The notes under the pieces were generated by a model. That model made no database searches. It worked only from the letters and a program-made list of their open reading frames with translations, and had not been told where the DNA came from. The translations under genes and the position numbers were made by a program. 64,000 nucleotides of DNA from Lachnoclostridium sp. An14 (GTDB lineage Bacteria > Bacillota > Clostridia > Lachnospirales > Lachnospiraceae): positions 62,001 to 126,000 of the forward strand of contig NZ_NFLE01000005.1 of NCBI RefSeq assembly GCF_002160755.1. Reading direction: 5' to 3'. Position 1 is the stretch's first letter. The number at the start of each line of letters is the position of its first letter. This document shows, one piece after another, positions 33,800 through 41,913 of this stretch.

Positions 33800-34735
33800 A
33801 TGGAGCAATTATGTTTATTTGATAGTTTAAAGGAAAAAGTAGACCGTGCTATCCGACTCTTTCAGACATTTGAGGAAATGGCACTGCGCATGAGCCAGAA
33901 AGGGTATTATCTGGCATTTAGCGGGGGCAAGGACAGCGTGGTGATTTACAGACTGGCGCAGATGGCAGGAATCCATTTTGAGGCCCACCATCATCTGACA
34001 ACAGTGGACCCGCCGGAGCTGGTGCAATTTATCCGACGGGATTATCCGCAGGTAGTGATAGACCGGCCGGCTTTATCTATGTGGCAGCTGATTCCAAAAA
34101 AACAGATTCCGCCGACCAGAAAAGCCCGGTACTGCTGCGAGGTGCTAAAAGAATGCGGTGGAGAGGGCTGTTTTACCGTTACCGGCGTTCGCTGGCAGGA
34201 AAGTGCAGGAAGGGCCAATCGCGGCTTTGCGGAAATTCTGGGGAGAAATGTAAAGAAGCGGCAGGAAATTTACCTGAATTGTGATAACGATGAGCTCCGG
34301 AGACAGGTTGAAACGTGCGTGATGAAGGGCAAACGGGTTTTAAATCCGATTTTGGATTGGACAGAGGAGGATGTCTGGCTGTTCATCCGGAAATATCAAG
34401 TTCCATACTGTGAACTCTATGACCAGGGATTTCGACGTTTGGGCTGTATCGGCTGCCCAAAGGCCAGCTTTAAAAATCGTGTGCGAGAGTTTGAACGTTA
34501 TCCAGGGTATCAGAAAGCGTATATCCGTGCGTTCGAGCGAATGGTCCAGGTTCGGCGGGAAGCAGGAAAAACGGACGGAAACTGGACCAGCGGAGAAGCT
34601 GTTTTTCATTGGTGGCTGTATGGCGGTTCAAAATCAGAATCACAGATTGACGGGCAGATGGAATGGAAGGATTTATATGAAACGTTTCCAGAGCATTGCA
34701 CTGGCAGGGAAGAAGGGATTGATATGGCAGCATAG
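33800..34735 (+). CDS. PP-loop/PAPS reductase-family protein (DndC-like)
   Basis: A 311-residue protein with the N-type ATP pyrophosphatase signature AFSGGKDSVVIYRLA (about residue 39). Zinc- or cluster-type cysteines follow: RYCCEVLKECGG, and RLGCIGCPKAS near residue 215. The second pair is common in phosphoadenosine-phosphosulfate-reductase-like proteins on phages and plasmids. It is not an ordinary assimilatory CysH. Related proteins activate substrates with ATP in sulfur transfer or DNA modification. The N-terminus reads MEQLCLFDSL, in which QLCLF resembles a clamp-binding peptide. No dndB/D/E genes accompany it here. Confidence 0.8.
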   Translation: MEQLCLFDSLKEKVDRAIRLFQTFEEMALRMSQKGYYLAFSGGKDSVVIYRLAQMAGIHFEAHHHLTTVDPPELVQFIRRDYPQVVIDRPALSMWQLIPKKQIPPTRKARYCCEVLKECGGEGCFTVTGVRWQESAGRANRGFAEILGRNVKKRQEIYLNCDNDELRRQVETCVMKGKRVLNPILDWTEEDVWLFIRKYQVPYCELYDQGFRRLGCIGCPKASFKNRVREFERYPGYQKAYIRAFERMVQVRREAGKTDGNWTSGEAVFHWWLYGGSKSESQIDGQMEWKDLYETFPEHCTGREEGIDMAA

Positions 34736-34760
34736 AACGCTGCAGAAAGGATGAGAGATA

Positions 34761-35561
34761 TTGGACAAACATTCATGCAGGACCTGTAAAAATGCAAATT
34801 TAGAAAAAAAGGAAGAATTAAACGGCCGATTAGCCGGCAGATACCGCTACGGATGCAGTTACCGAAAAAACGGTTATATCTGCGGCGCAGTCACATCGGA
34901 TGATGCGCTGGAATTTTTATGCTGTGAGGGATACTGTGGGGCAGCTGTTATAGCAAATGAAAAGCAGGAACGGGACAAACTGCTTGCAGAATTAGACCGC
35001 CGTATGGATATTTTGTTTGACCGGTGGATTTTATGGAAAGAACAGGGCGCGCCCGGGGTTAATGCAACAGATGGAGAATATTTAAACCGCCTTCGGGCTG
35101 GTTTAGAGCGGCTCCGTTTGAAAATGAAGGAGTGTTCATCCGGAGAGGACTATCCGGAAAACTATTATGCTCCTCTGCCTCCAAAGATGGACGTATCCTA
35201 TATGGCAAACGCAGAGCAGATGAAGCGGCAGGCAGAAGAAATCTGGAATGCCTATCAGGAAAACCCAGATTATCAGTGGCTTGCACTCCATTATCCTGCC
35301 ATGAAGAAACGCAAAAATGATAAGGATTACGAAAATGCCGGGAAGCTGCTTTCCTGTGTTTCGCAGTTAAAAAAGGCCATTGAGCAAGGGGAGGCCCTGC
35401 CTATCAAGAAAGAAATCCAAAAGCGTGATTTGACTATGGCATTTCATCTTTGCAGGACTAGACTGGAGAGCAGAAAAAAGGCGAACCGTAAGCGCACGAC
35501 TGCGGGGACGGATTCTGGTCTGAAAGGACAAATGGATTTTGAGCAGTTAAAGGCATCGTAA
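34761..35561 (+). CDS. Cysteine-rich hypothetical protein downstream of the PP-loop gene
   Basis: A 266-residue protein from TTG 34761, preceded by AAAGGATGAG. The N-terminal 60 residues contain CRTCKNANL, YGCSYRKNGYICGAV, and LCCEGYCG, an arrangement that could bind zinc or an iron-sulfur cluster. The remainder is helical and charged, ending in basic tracts and QMDFEQLKAS. It is 25 bases after the PP-loop gene, so the two may work together. No family is recognised. Confidence 0.6.
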   Translation: MDKHSCRTCKNANLEKKEELNGRLAGRYRYGCSYRKNGYICGAVTSDDALEFLCCEGYCGAAVIANEKQERDKLLAELDRRMDILFDRWILWKEQGAPGVNATDGEYLNRLRAGLERLRLKMKECSSGEDYPENYYAPLPPKMDVSYMANAEQMKRQAEEIWNAYQENPDYQWLALHYPAMKKRKNDKDYENAGKLLSCVSQLKKAIEQGEALPIKKEIQKRDLTMAFHLCRTRLESRKKANRKRTTAGTDSGLKGQMDFEQLKAS

Positions 35562-35573
35562 AGGAGGCAGAAC

Positions 35574-35993
35574 ATGAGCTATCAGATGTTAGTCAAGAAC
35601 TTGTTTAATGACATGTACCTGTTCTTCAGCGGTGGGGAAGCCATTGGCCTCCAGCGCCTCGCAGATGATTATCAGGGAGAACCTCTTCTGACAGCATTTT
35701 TAGGCAATCTGAACCAGGCATTGGAAATTCCTTATATGGACGCTATGCAGGGAAGCTACGCGATTTACAAAAAATACTGTGGAAAGGCACTCTCAGATTC
35801 TGATTGGGATGCGGCAGTTTCAGAAATTCGCGCATACATGGAAAAATGGCCGAATGAATGGTGTAAAGGAATCATTCTGGCTCTTTTAGAACTTCTGGAA
35901 CGAGAGGCAAAAAAGAATGCGAATCCTTCAACTGAATCGCAGGAAGAACGGATAGAAGAGCAGCGTGAGCAGGAGCTGGAACCTGCTGCATAA
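35574..35993 (+). CDS. Hypothetical protein, 139 residues
   Basis: ATG 35574 has AAAGGAGG upstream and the gene follows the previous one by 12 bases. The product is helical with several aromatic residues (FNDMYLFFSGGEAIGLQRLA, KWPNEWCKGIILALLELL) and a Glu/Gln-rich tail. A terminator follows immediately. Function unknown. Confidence 0.6.
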   Translation: MSYQMLVKNLFNDMYLFFSGGEAIGLQRLADDYQGEPLLTAFLGNLNQALEIPYMDAMQGSYAIYKKYCGKALSDSDWDAAVSEIRAYMEKWPNEWCKGIILALLELLEREAKKNANPSTESQEERIEEQREQELEPAA

Positions 35994-36000
35994 ATTTTAG

Positions 36001-36030
36001 GGCCGGAAGCATTTTTGCTGCCGGCCTTTT
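36001..36030 (+). terminator. Intrinsic terminator before the PcfK-like gene
   Basis: GGCCGG-A-AGCA pairs with TGCT-G-CCGGCC around a TTTT loop, followed by TTTT. It separates the preceding operon from the PcfK-like gene. Confidence 0.75.
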
Positions 36031-36049
36031 CACAAAGGAGAATACAGAG

Positions 36050-36763
36050 ATGATTGAAAAAATTTTAGGGAATGTTCCGGATATTTATGAAATAAATCAA
36101 ACTGCCGCGAAACTCCGGCAGCTTGACATGAGAGAAGAACTGCAAAAGCTGGCGGAAAAATATGCAGTCCCGAAGCAGAATACAGAGGCATTCCTTTCCG
36201 GAAAACGTTATTTTCTTGTAGATGGAGGACCGATACGGAAAACGTACCGCACTGCCAGAAGCAAGCTGCTGGATGAAATGGCTATGTTAAAGGATCCTCA
36301 TTTTGCAGATGTGGTTGGGGCTTACCTGATTGGTATGTGCGGCAAAAGTGCAGTCGAACAGCAGATTTTGAAACCGCATAAGACCTTACAACGATGCGTG
36401 GAGTATCTCATGGAACAGGCATGGGAGATGGTAGATGATGAGAAAAAGAACCAGAGTATCCGGATGGGATTTGCCGTGCCGGACGATACGGTCTATCGCT
36501 GGGTACAGGAATATTATGCTCTGGATGATAAAGAACAATATGAGAAGGAGCGGAAAGAGGCAGAGGAGGAATTCCGCAAAGCAGGGGAAAAAACTGTGCG
36601 AAAGGAAAAATCTGCCGCTAATAAATCCAGTACAAAAGGAAAATCCAACAAGAAGACAACGGAAAAAGCAGTATCGCAGCCCGCAGGCTCACAGCGGGAT
36701 AAAAAAGAAGCGGAATCTTCGGAGCCGCAGCAGCTGTCTTTATTTGACTGCTATGAATCTTAG
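36050..36763 (+). CDS. PcfK-like protein (AcrIIA9-related family) with clamp-binding tail
   Basis: A 237-residue protein. Residues about 85-165 fit the PcfK-like pattern: an acidic 'DPHFADVV' start, then KPHKTLQRCVEYLMEQAWEM and PDDTVYRWVQEYYALDD. PcfK-like proteins are widespread on conjugative elements, and the anti-Cas9 protein AcrIIA9 belongs to the same family by published comparison. Whether this member inhibits Cas9 is unknown. The C-terminus is Lys/Ser-rich and ends QQLSLFDCYES, with the QLSLF beta-clamp motif. PcfJ is encoded three genes downstream. Confidence 0.7.
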   Translation: MIEKILGNVPDIYEINQTAAKLRQLDMREELQKLAEKYAVPKQNTEAFLSGKRYFLVDGGPIRKTYRTARSKLLDEMAMLKDPHFADVVGAYLIGMCGKSAVEQQILKPHKTLQRCVEYLMEQAWEMVDDEKKNQSIRMGFAVPDDTVYRWVQEYYALDDKEQYEKERKEAEEEFRKAGEKTVRKEKSAANKSSTKGKSNKKTTEKAVSQPAGSQRDKKEAESSEPQQLSLFDCYES

Positions 36764-36772
36764 GAGGATGGG

Positions 36773-37294
36773 ATGGAACAAGAAAAAAATAATAAGGATT
36801 TTGACAGCATGAAGTATTTGAAATCTGGAGAACGGGTCAGCATTGTTCAGATTCAAATGAAAAGAACAGGTAAGAGCTTGTGCGGGGTTGGACCTCTTAA
36901 CAGTCCTGCAGCAGTAAAGGATATGGTACAGCCTATTTTTGATATGTCGGATCGGGAAGTCTTTGCCGTCCTCTCTCTGGATGCAAAATTACTTCCTGTT
37001 GCGTTTGAAGTGGTAGCGGTTGGGGGAATCGACCGTTGTATTGTGGATGTACCGAATATCTTTAAACATGCCATTTTAAGTAACGCCTCCCACGTTTTGT
37101 GTATCCATAACCATCCATCGGGGGACCCAACTCCCAGTACGGAGGATTTACAAATCACCAAACGGATAAAACTTGCCGGAGATTTACTGGGCATCTCCCT
37201 GATCGATCACATAGTCATAGGTGCGGACACTTATTACAGCTTTAAAGAACGGGGTGGTTTGAAGTTTCAGGATCAGGAAAGTGAGGCAGCATGA
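36773..37294 (+). CDS. RadC-like JAB-domain protein
   Basis: A 173-residue protein with a complete JAB metalloprotease-type motif HNHPSGDPTPSTEDLQIT (near residue 112), preceded by EVFAVLSLDAKLLPVA, and followed by LGISLIDHIVIG and YYSFKERG. It lacks the helix-hairpin-helix part of full-length chromosomal RadC, as is usual for plasmid and phage versions. Its role in DNA metabolism is unsettled. The next gene's ATG overlaps its stop (ATGA). Confidence 0.9.
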   Translation: MEQEKNNKDFDSMKYLKSGERVSIVQIQMKRTGKSLCGVGPLNSPAAVKDMVQPIFDMSDREVFAVLSLDAKLLPVAFEVVAVGGIDRCIVDVPNIFKHAILSNASHVLCIHNHPSGDPTPSTEDLQITKRIKLAGDLLGISLIDHIVIGADTYYSFKERGGLKFQDQESEAA

Positions 37295-37878
37295 TTATCG
37301 CATATAAAGCATTTGATCTGGATTTATCCTGCACATCCGGCGGTCACCGGTTTCAGTACAAAACAGGTATCTGGAATCAGGAACCGGCGGCGGACTGTAG
37401 AAAAAGAGGATTCCATTGTGCAGAAAATCCCTTAGATTGTCTGTCCTATTATAGATGCTGGGAACATGCTGTTTACTATATGGTTCTGGCTGATGGGGAT
37501 ATTGACGAAGACGGACAGGACAGTAAAATTTCCTGTACCAGATTAAAGCTGGTAAAGCAGCTGAATCTGGAAGAATTTATTGCCCACAGTCTTCGTTATT
37601 TGATGGAGCATCCAAAAAGCAAAGAACACTACCTCGTCAGCCATGACAAAGGGGAGGCCCGGAATGGATTTGCCATTGTCCGAGGCAAAGAACCATATGC
37701 CTGCGGCCGACTTGGAGATGTTCTGGGATTGGCAAAAGAAGAGATCGGAAGTAATGAAATTTCAGAAATTGGACTTTTCGTAGTAGATGGGAAAGAAATT
37801 CTGCCTGACATTTGGTATGACGTAACAGGGAAAGAAATAGGAGGCTGTGAAGAAAATGAAGAAAAAATATCTGCTTAA
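37291..37878 (+). CDS. Hypothetical protein (DUF7666-like)
   Basis: A 195-residue protein. It has YKAFDLDLSCTSGGHRFQY, then RGFHCAENPLDCLSYY, CRLGDVLGLAKEE-like and GLFVVDGKEILPDIWYDV. The N-terminal YKAFD…GFHCAENPL arrangement resembles small DUF7666-type proteins on phages and elements. It sits between RadC and PcfJ and overlaps both. The family name is given with low certainty and function is unknown. Confidence 0.6.
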   Translation: MIIAYKAFDLDLSCTSGGHRFQYKTGIWNQEPAADCRKRGFHCAENPLDCLSYYRCWEHAVYYMVLADGDIDEDGQDSKISCTRLKLVKQLNLEEFIAHSLRYLMEHPKSKEHYLVSHDKGEARNGFAIVRGKEPYACGRLGDVLGLAKEEIGSNEISEIGLFVVDGKEILPDIWYDVTGKEIGGCEENEEKISA

Positions 37879-40066
37879 TAAATATCCGCTGATGGCCGAT
37901 GCACGGATGATAAAAGAAGCCGGGCAGGATATTCCCAAACAGGAAAAAATGTATCGCACGGTCAAAGAAACATATAAAAATGACATCCATATAAACTGCC
38001 AGATAAAAGAGGGCATTCTCATGGTGGGATTTTATTATACGAGAGATCTTCGTCTTGGGGCACCTCATCCCGCATTTCTGCTCCTGATTGATCAGGAAAA
38101 TATAACATATTCCACATGGGACATCCCGGCGGAATGCTGGAGGAGTGCAAGTGTACGAAATCTGCCGTGGCAGGGCGGTTTTTATGGAAAAAAATTTGCT
38201 GTGGACGACCAAAGCAATCAGATGCTGAAAGATTATCTGAATGTCTCAAAGGACGGATTAGATGGAATCCTGTTGTATCAGGAAAGTGTAATGGAAAAGA
38301 GGCTGGAGAAACGACATAAGAAGGAGACGGATGCATGGGACAAAGAACTGGCTGAAATCCGTCCACTCCCAAAAGACTGGACGGCCTGGGCTGATCGTCA
38401 TGGGATGCATCAGCATTATCTTTTTTATGAATATTCCAGAAAGAAGCAGCAGGAAGGCTATTGTACCTGGTGCAGGAAAATGGTCCCTATTAAGGGGAAG
38501 CCAAAACATAACCGAATCGGGCGATGCTGCCAATGCGGACATGAGATTCAGTACAAAGCCAGAGGAAAAGCCGGCCGGTTTCATACGAAGGTTGAAACGG
38601 CATACATCCTTCAGCCTTGCGGTGAACGGATTGTTTTGCGGCAGTTCAAACTCCAACATTGGTATTATCCGAGGGAATATGAAAATCCGGAGTGCAGATA
38701 TTTTGAGGAGCGCAGGGTACTTTATGATCAAAGCTGGAATGCTGAGGAATATTATTTTGGTGATTATAAGAGAAGGGAATACCGTTGGATCAAAGGATTC
38801 CGCACCTACAGCTGGTTTTGCAATTCAGAAGATCTTTTCCGTGATTACAGAGGAGAAGTCTACAAAAGAAATCTGCCGGCCTTGGAAAAACATCCAATAG
38901 GCAGAACCGGGCTGGTATCTATGTGTCGATACTCTGATAAAGTTCAACCGGATGTTTACCTCAGAAGATGGAAAGACCATCCATATTTGGAACAGGTGAC
39001 AAAAGCAGGCCTTTATGGCCTGGCCAATTCCATACTGGAGAGAAATACTTTTAAGTTTACACCATCTAAAGAGTTGGCAAAATCGCTTGAGATAGACAGA
39101 GGAAGGATGCGGAGGCTCAGGGAAAACAAGGGAAATCACCTGTATCTGGCATGGTTAAAGTACGAGGACACCATAGGAAGCGGCATTCCGGATATTATGA
39201 TTTCATGGTTTCAGAAACAGGATATTTCTGTGGATGACTTGAAATTCATTCTGGACCGCATGACCCCAAAGCGGATTTACCACTACTTAAGTAAACAGAG
39301 TCTGATAGCCGGACGTCCTCCAAAAGAACTGATTTCCACCTGGCAGGATTATTTAACCATGGCGGAATCATTAAGCCTGGATACGATGGAGGAAATCTTT
39401 TTCAAGCCAAAGGATTTGAAAACCAGCCACAACAATATGATTGCGAAGCTGGGAGGCGTGGACACGGCAAAATGGATTCAGAGTATTATGAGAAAATATC
39501 CAGACGTAGACCGGATCTGCCAGTCGATTAAGGAACGGTATCGCTTTGAAGATAAGCGGTATCGGATTGTCGTTCCTGATGGTGTCCGGGATATCGTTGT
39601 AGAGGGAGAGCGGCTGGATCTTTGTACGAGTTGGAGCGAACATTACTTTAGCCGGATTGAAAGGCAGGAATCCTATATTGTTTTTTTGCGAAAGAAAGAA
39701 AAACCGGAGGAACCTTTTTACCTGATTGAAGTTGAACCGGGAGGGTCAGTCCGTCAGAAACGAACCACAGGAGATGAACAGACACCCGAACTTGCAGATG
39801 CAGAGCCCTTCCTAAAAAAATGGCAGCAGCATATTTTAAAGAATTTAACCGAGGAAGAGAAGCATTTAGCCCAGATCAGTGTAAGACTCCGCAATGAGGA
39901 ATTTAAAGAGCTCCGCAAAAAACAGTCCAAAATATGGAATGGAAGCCTTCGTGGGCAGCTCCTGGCCGATGTCCTGGAAGCTGATCTGATGGAAGCCGTT
40001 CTGTGCGCAGAAGAGACAGAGAATTGCTCAGAGGATACGCTGTCTGTTAATAGGAAAGCTGCATAA
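37856..40066 (+). CDS. PcfJ-like protein
   Basis: A 736-residue protein from ATG 37856, with AGGAGG 11 bases upstream. It has a central cysteine zinc-ribbon (YCTWCRKM, then GRCCQCGHE) and the PcfJ-type C-terminal region with LCTSWSEHYFSRIERQESYIVFLRKK followed by PFYLIEVEPGGSVRQ. PcfJ proteins accompany PcfK on conjugative plasmids and ICEs, and their biochemical role is not established. The zinc ribbon points to nucleic-acid contact. Confidence 0.8.
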   Translation: MKKKYLLNKYPLMADARMIKEAGQDIPKQEKMYRTVKETYKNDIHINCQIKEGILMVGFYYTRDLRLGAPHPAFLLLIDQENITYSTWDIPAECWRSASVRNLPWQGGFYGKKFAVDDQSNQMLKDYLNVSKDGLDGILLYQESVMEKRLEKRHKKETDAWDKELAEIRPLPKDWTAWADRHGMHQHYLFYEYSRKKQQEGYCTWCRKMVPIKGKPKHNRIGRCCQCGHEIQYKARGKAGRFHTKVETAYILQPCGERIVLRQFKLQHWYYPREYENPECRYFEERRVLYDQSWNAEEYYFGDYKRREYRWIKGFRTYSWFCNSEDLFRDYRGEVYKRNLPALEKHPIGRTGLVSMCRYSDKVQPDVYLRRWKDHPYLEQVTKAGLYGLANSILERNTFKFTPSKELAKSLEIDRGRMRRLRENKGNHLYLAWLKYEDTIGSGIPDIMISWFQKQDISVDDLKFILDRMTPKRIYHYLSKQSLIAGRPPKELISTWQDYLTMAESLSLDTMEEIFFKPKDLKTSHNNMIAKLGGVDTAKWIQSIMRKYPDVDRICQSIKERYRFEDKRYRIVVPDGVRDIVVEGERLDLCTSWSEHYFSRIERQESYIVFLRKKEKPEEPFYLIEVEPGGSVRQKRTTGDEQTPELADAEPFLKKWQQHILKNLTEEEKHLAQISVRLRNEEFKELRKKQSKIWNGSLRGQLLADVLEADLMEAVLCAEETENCSEDTLSVNRKAA

Positions 40067-40086
40067 GAAAAGGAGGGAAAGTGCCC

Positions 40087-40533
40087 ATGGAATTTTATGA
40101 AACAATAATAGGAAAACGTTTTTTTGAACACCAGCTTCCCAGATTGCTGGATACGCTGGAACGGATTGGGAACACTTTAGAAAACCTGCAGAATGTTTCT
40201 TTTATCCAGCCTTTTTCAGCTGCTTTTACGACAGAAAGCCAGGAAGAGGAACTGCTTGCTCTGCTGTATGACAGGGTATTGAAAAGCAACGGTTTTTCGA
40301 AAGCAACCCGTCTCGCAAAAGGCAGGCAAGAGACTCTTTCTGCCCTGGGAAAATTAGAAAAAACATTGTCAAAGGAGCAATGGAATCTTTTCCTTCAATA
40401 TAATGCTGCCGTTAATCTGCACAGCTCGGAGGAAAGCCAGGAAATGTTCCGTCAGGGATATGGTACGGCAATACGGCTTATGGCAGTTGGTCTTTTAACA
40501 AATGAAAACAAGGAAAACGGTAAGAAAGGGTAA
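40087..40533 (+). CDS. DUF6809-like protein (long form)
   Basis: A 148-residue helical protein. ATG 40087 has AGGAGGG nine bases upstream; GTG 40081 is too close to it. The C-terminal half (YNAAVNLHSSEESQEMFRQGYGTAIRLMAVGLL) has the same shape as the end of the 92-residue protein at 40911 (ETYVQGFMTGMRLAVEALY), so the two are probably related. Function unknown. Confidence 0.6.
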   Translation: MEFYETIIGKRFFEHQLPRLLDTLERIGNTLENLQNVSFIQPFSAAFTTESQEEELLALLYDRVLKSNGFSKATRLAKGRQETLSALGKLEKTLSKEQWNLFLQYNAAVNLHSSEESQEMFRQGYGTAIRLMAVGLLTNENKENGKKG

Positions 40534-40539
40534 TGCATT

Positions 40540-40914
40540 ATGACAAAGTCTTTGATTCTGGAAAAGTATGGGAAGTCCATCCCGGTGAGGCTTCAGGTTC
40601 GCTCCTATTTGAATGGAAATCTCGCTATTCAGATGATAACCTGCGAAGATGGCGAACCATGGAATACCTTAACGGTAAATCTGGGTGGAAAGTGTAAAAA
40701 GGACTGTGCATTTATAGATACCAATAATAACGGCGATAGTATTCTGCCCTGGCTGGTGCGAAATGGACTGGCTGTGCCGACCGGTGTGCTGGGCCGAAGC
40801 GGTTACTGCGTTTATCCGGAATTTCGCTTTCGGGACAGTGCATTAAAAGAGGCAGATCCGGATGGGTATGAAAATTATCTAGAAATCTTGCAGGCTACGG
40901 GGGCGAGAAAATGA
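40540..40914 (+). CDS. DUF4313-family protein
   Basis: A 124-residue protein with the DUF4313 features LQVRSYLNGNLAIQMITCED, EPWNTLTVNL, and CAFIDTNNNGDSILPWLVRNGLA. Such proteins are found on Clostridia ICEs between other small genes. ATG 40540 follows the previous gene by six bases, and the end overlaps the next gene by four bases (ATGA). Function unknown. Confidence 0.75.
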   Translation: MTKSLILEKYGKSIPVRLQVRSYLNGNLAIQMITCEDGEPWNTLTVNLGGKCKKDCAFIDTNNNGDSILPWLVRNGLAVPTGVLGRSGYCVYPEFRFRDSALKEADPDGYENYLEILQATGARK

Positions 40915-41189
40915 ATAAAGAAACTATTTTAAAATTATATCGGGGGGACTCTTTATTTCAGGAACTCCCAGAAGAATTCAATGCTAGAGGGAAAGAACTT
41001 TTATATGAATTGGTTCACTGTCAGGAACGTATGCGAAATTTAATTCCGATAGAACATAGAGAAGAATTTTATCAAATGTGTGAAAACCACTGTTTGCTGG
41101 ATACGCAGATGGCAGAGGAAACCTATGTACAGGGATTTATGACAGGGATGCGTCTGGCGGTAGAGGCATTATATGAGGATAAAATTTGA
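40911..41189 (+). CDS. DUF6809-like protein (short form)
   Basis: A 92-residue helical protein with ELVHCQERMRNLIPIEHREEF and QGFMTGMRLAVEALYED. It is coupled to the DUF4313 gene by an ATGA overlap and is the last cargo gene before the excision/integration module. Function unknown. Confidence 0.65.
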   Translation: MNKETILKLYRGDSLFQELPEEFNARGKELLYELVHCQERMRNLIPIEHREEFYQMCENHCLLDTQMAEETYVQGFMTGMRLAVEALYEDKI

Positions 41190-41278
41190 TAAAATTTCAA
41201 AAATATCTCATATATTTCTCAAATTCCCTTTAACAGCCGCTATTTATTATTATGAAAGGCCTTTAAAGCATATGTACA

Positions 41279-41306
41279 TTGACAACTGAATACTAAGATT
41301 TAATAT
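41279..41306 (+). promoter_or_regulatory. Predicted promoter of the excisionase gene
   Basis: TTGACA (41279-41284) and TAATAT (41301-41306) with a 16-base spacer, followed after 40 bases by a perfect palindrome and then the excisionase gene. Confidence 0.65.
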
Positions 41307-41346
41307 GCGGGATTAAAAAATATTGAAAACAGGTTAAAGATTCCTT

Positions 41347-41373
41347 CACTTCTGGACATTATGTCCAGAAGTG
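41347..41373. promoter_or_regulatory. 27-bp perfect palindrome before the excisionase gene
   Basis: CACTTCTGGACAT is repeated exactly in inverted form around a single T. It lies between the promoter at 41279 and the excisionase start at 41401. It could be a repressor operator, a hairpin in the leader or a recombination-protein binding site. There is no T-tract, so it is not a simple terminator. Confidence 0.65.
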
Positions 41374-41400
41374 GGATTAAAAGTAGAGGAGGATAAAATT

Positions 41401-41595
41401 ATGCAGAGAAACGCAAAAGCAATTAACAAAAAACGGCTTGTCAGATATAAGGACGGCGCCGAAATGTATAGTATGGGCATGAATAAATTTCAAACGCTTG
41501 CAAAAGACGCGGGAGCTACTTTAAAAATTGACCGATTGGTTTTGGTTGATTTAGACGTATTTGACGAATATCTTGAATCATTCCGTGTGAGATAA
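41401..41595 (+). CDS. Excisionase-like protein (DUF6462-like)
   Basis: A 64-residue basic protein. KRLVRYKDGAEMYSMGMNKF and LVLVDLDVFDEYLESFR have the layout of Tn916-type Xis proteins: a small winged-helix that reads like 'YSMGMNKFQTLAKDAG'. ATG 41401 has GAGGAGG upstream. It precedes the integrase and would steer it towards excision. Confidence 0.8.
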   Translation: MQRNAKAINKKRLVRYKDGAEMYSMGMNKFQTLAKDAGATLKIDRLVLVDLDVFDEYLESFRVR

Positions 41596-41638
41596 ATAGA
41601 GCAGGAATAAGGAAAAGGATTTGCATGAAAAATTGTGA

Positions 41639-41668
41639 TTGACTTACTGTTTAACCAAAAGGTATAAT
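41639..41668 (+). promoter_or_regulatory. Strong predicted promoter of the ribbon-helix-helix/integrase pair
   Basis: TTGACT (41639-41644) and a perfect TATAAT (41663-41668) with an 18-base spacer. It gives the integrase a transcription start separate from the excisionase promoter. Confidence 0.7.
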
Positions 41669-41696
41669 AGTCATGTAATGGATGGAGGTGCATAGG

Positions 41697-41879
41697 ATGG
41701 CGAGAACTGGGAGACCAAAATCAGATAATCCTAAAAATAATTTTATTGGATTAAAGATGACTGCGGAGGAATCAGCGAAGCTTAGAAACTATGCCTCCAA
41801 ACATGACATGACTATATCACAGGTGCTGCTAAGAGGGATTGATATGCAATACGAGTTGGATACAATCTCAGAACAGTAA
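41697..41879 (+). CDS. Ribbon-helix-helix (CopG/MobC-like) protein
   Basis: A 60-residue protein: MARTGRPKSDNPKNNFIGLK, then MTAEESAKLRNYASKHDMTI and a short tail. The GRPKSDNPK start and the strand-helix-helix order are typical of small CopG-type DNA-binding proteins on ICEs. ATG 41697 has GGAGGTG upstream. It sits between excisionase and integrase and may autoregulate the integrase promoter. Confidence 0.75.
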   Translation: MARTGRPKSDNPKNNFIGLKMTAEESAKLRNYASKHDMTISQVLLRGIDMQYELDTISEQ

Positions 41880-41913
41880 CAAGTGCAAGCCCTTTCCTTG
41901 GAAAGGAGCGGAT

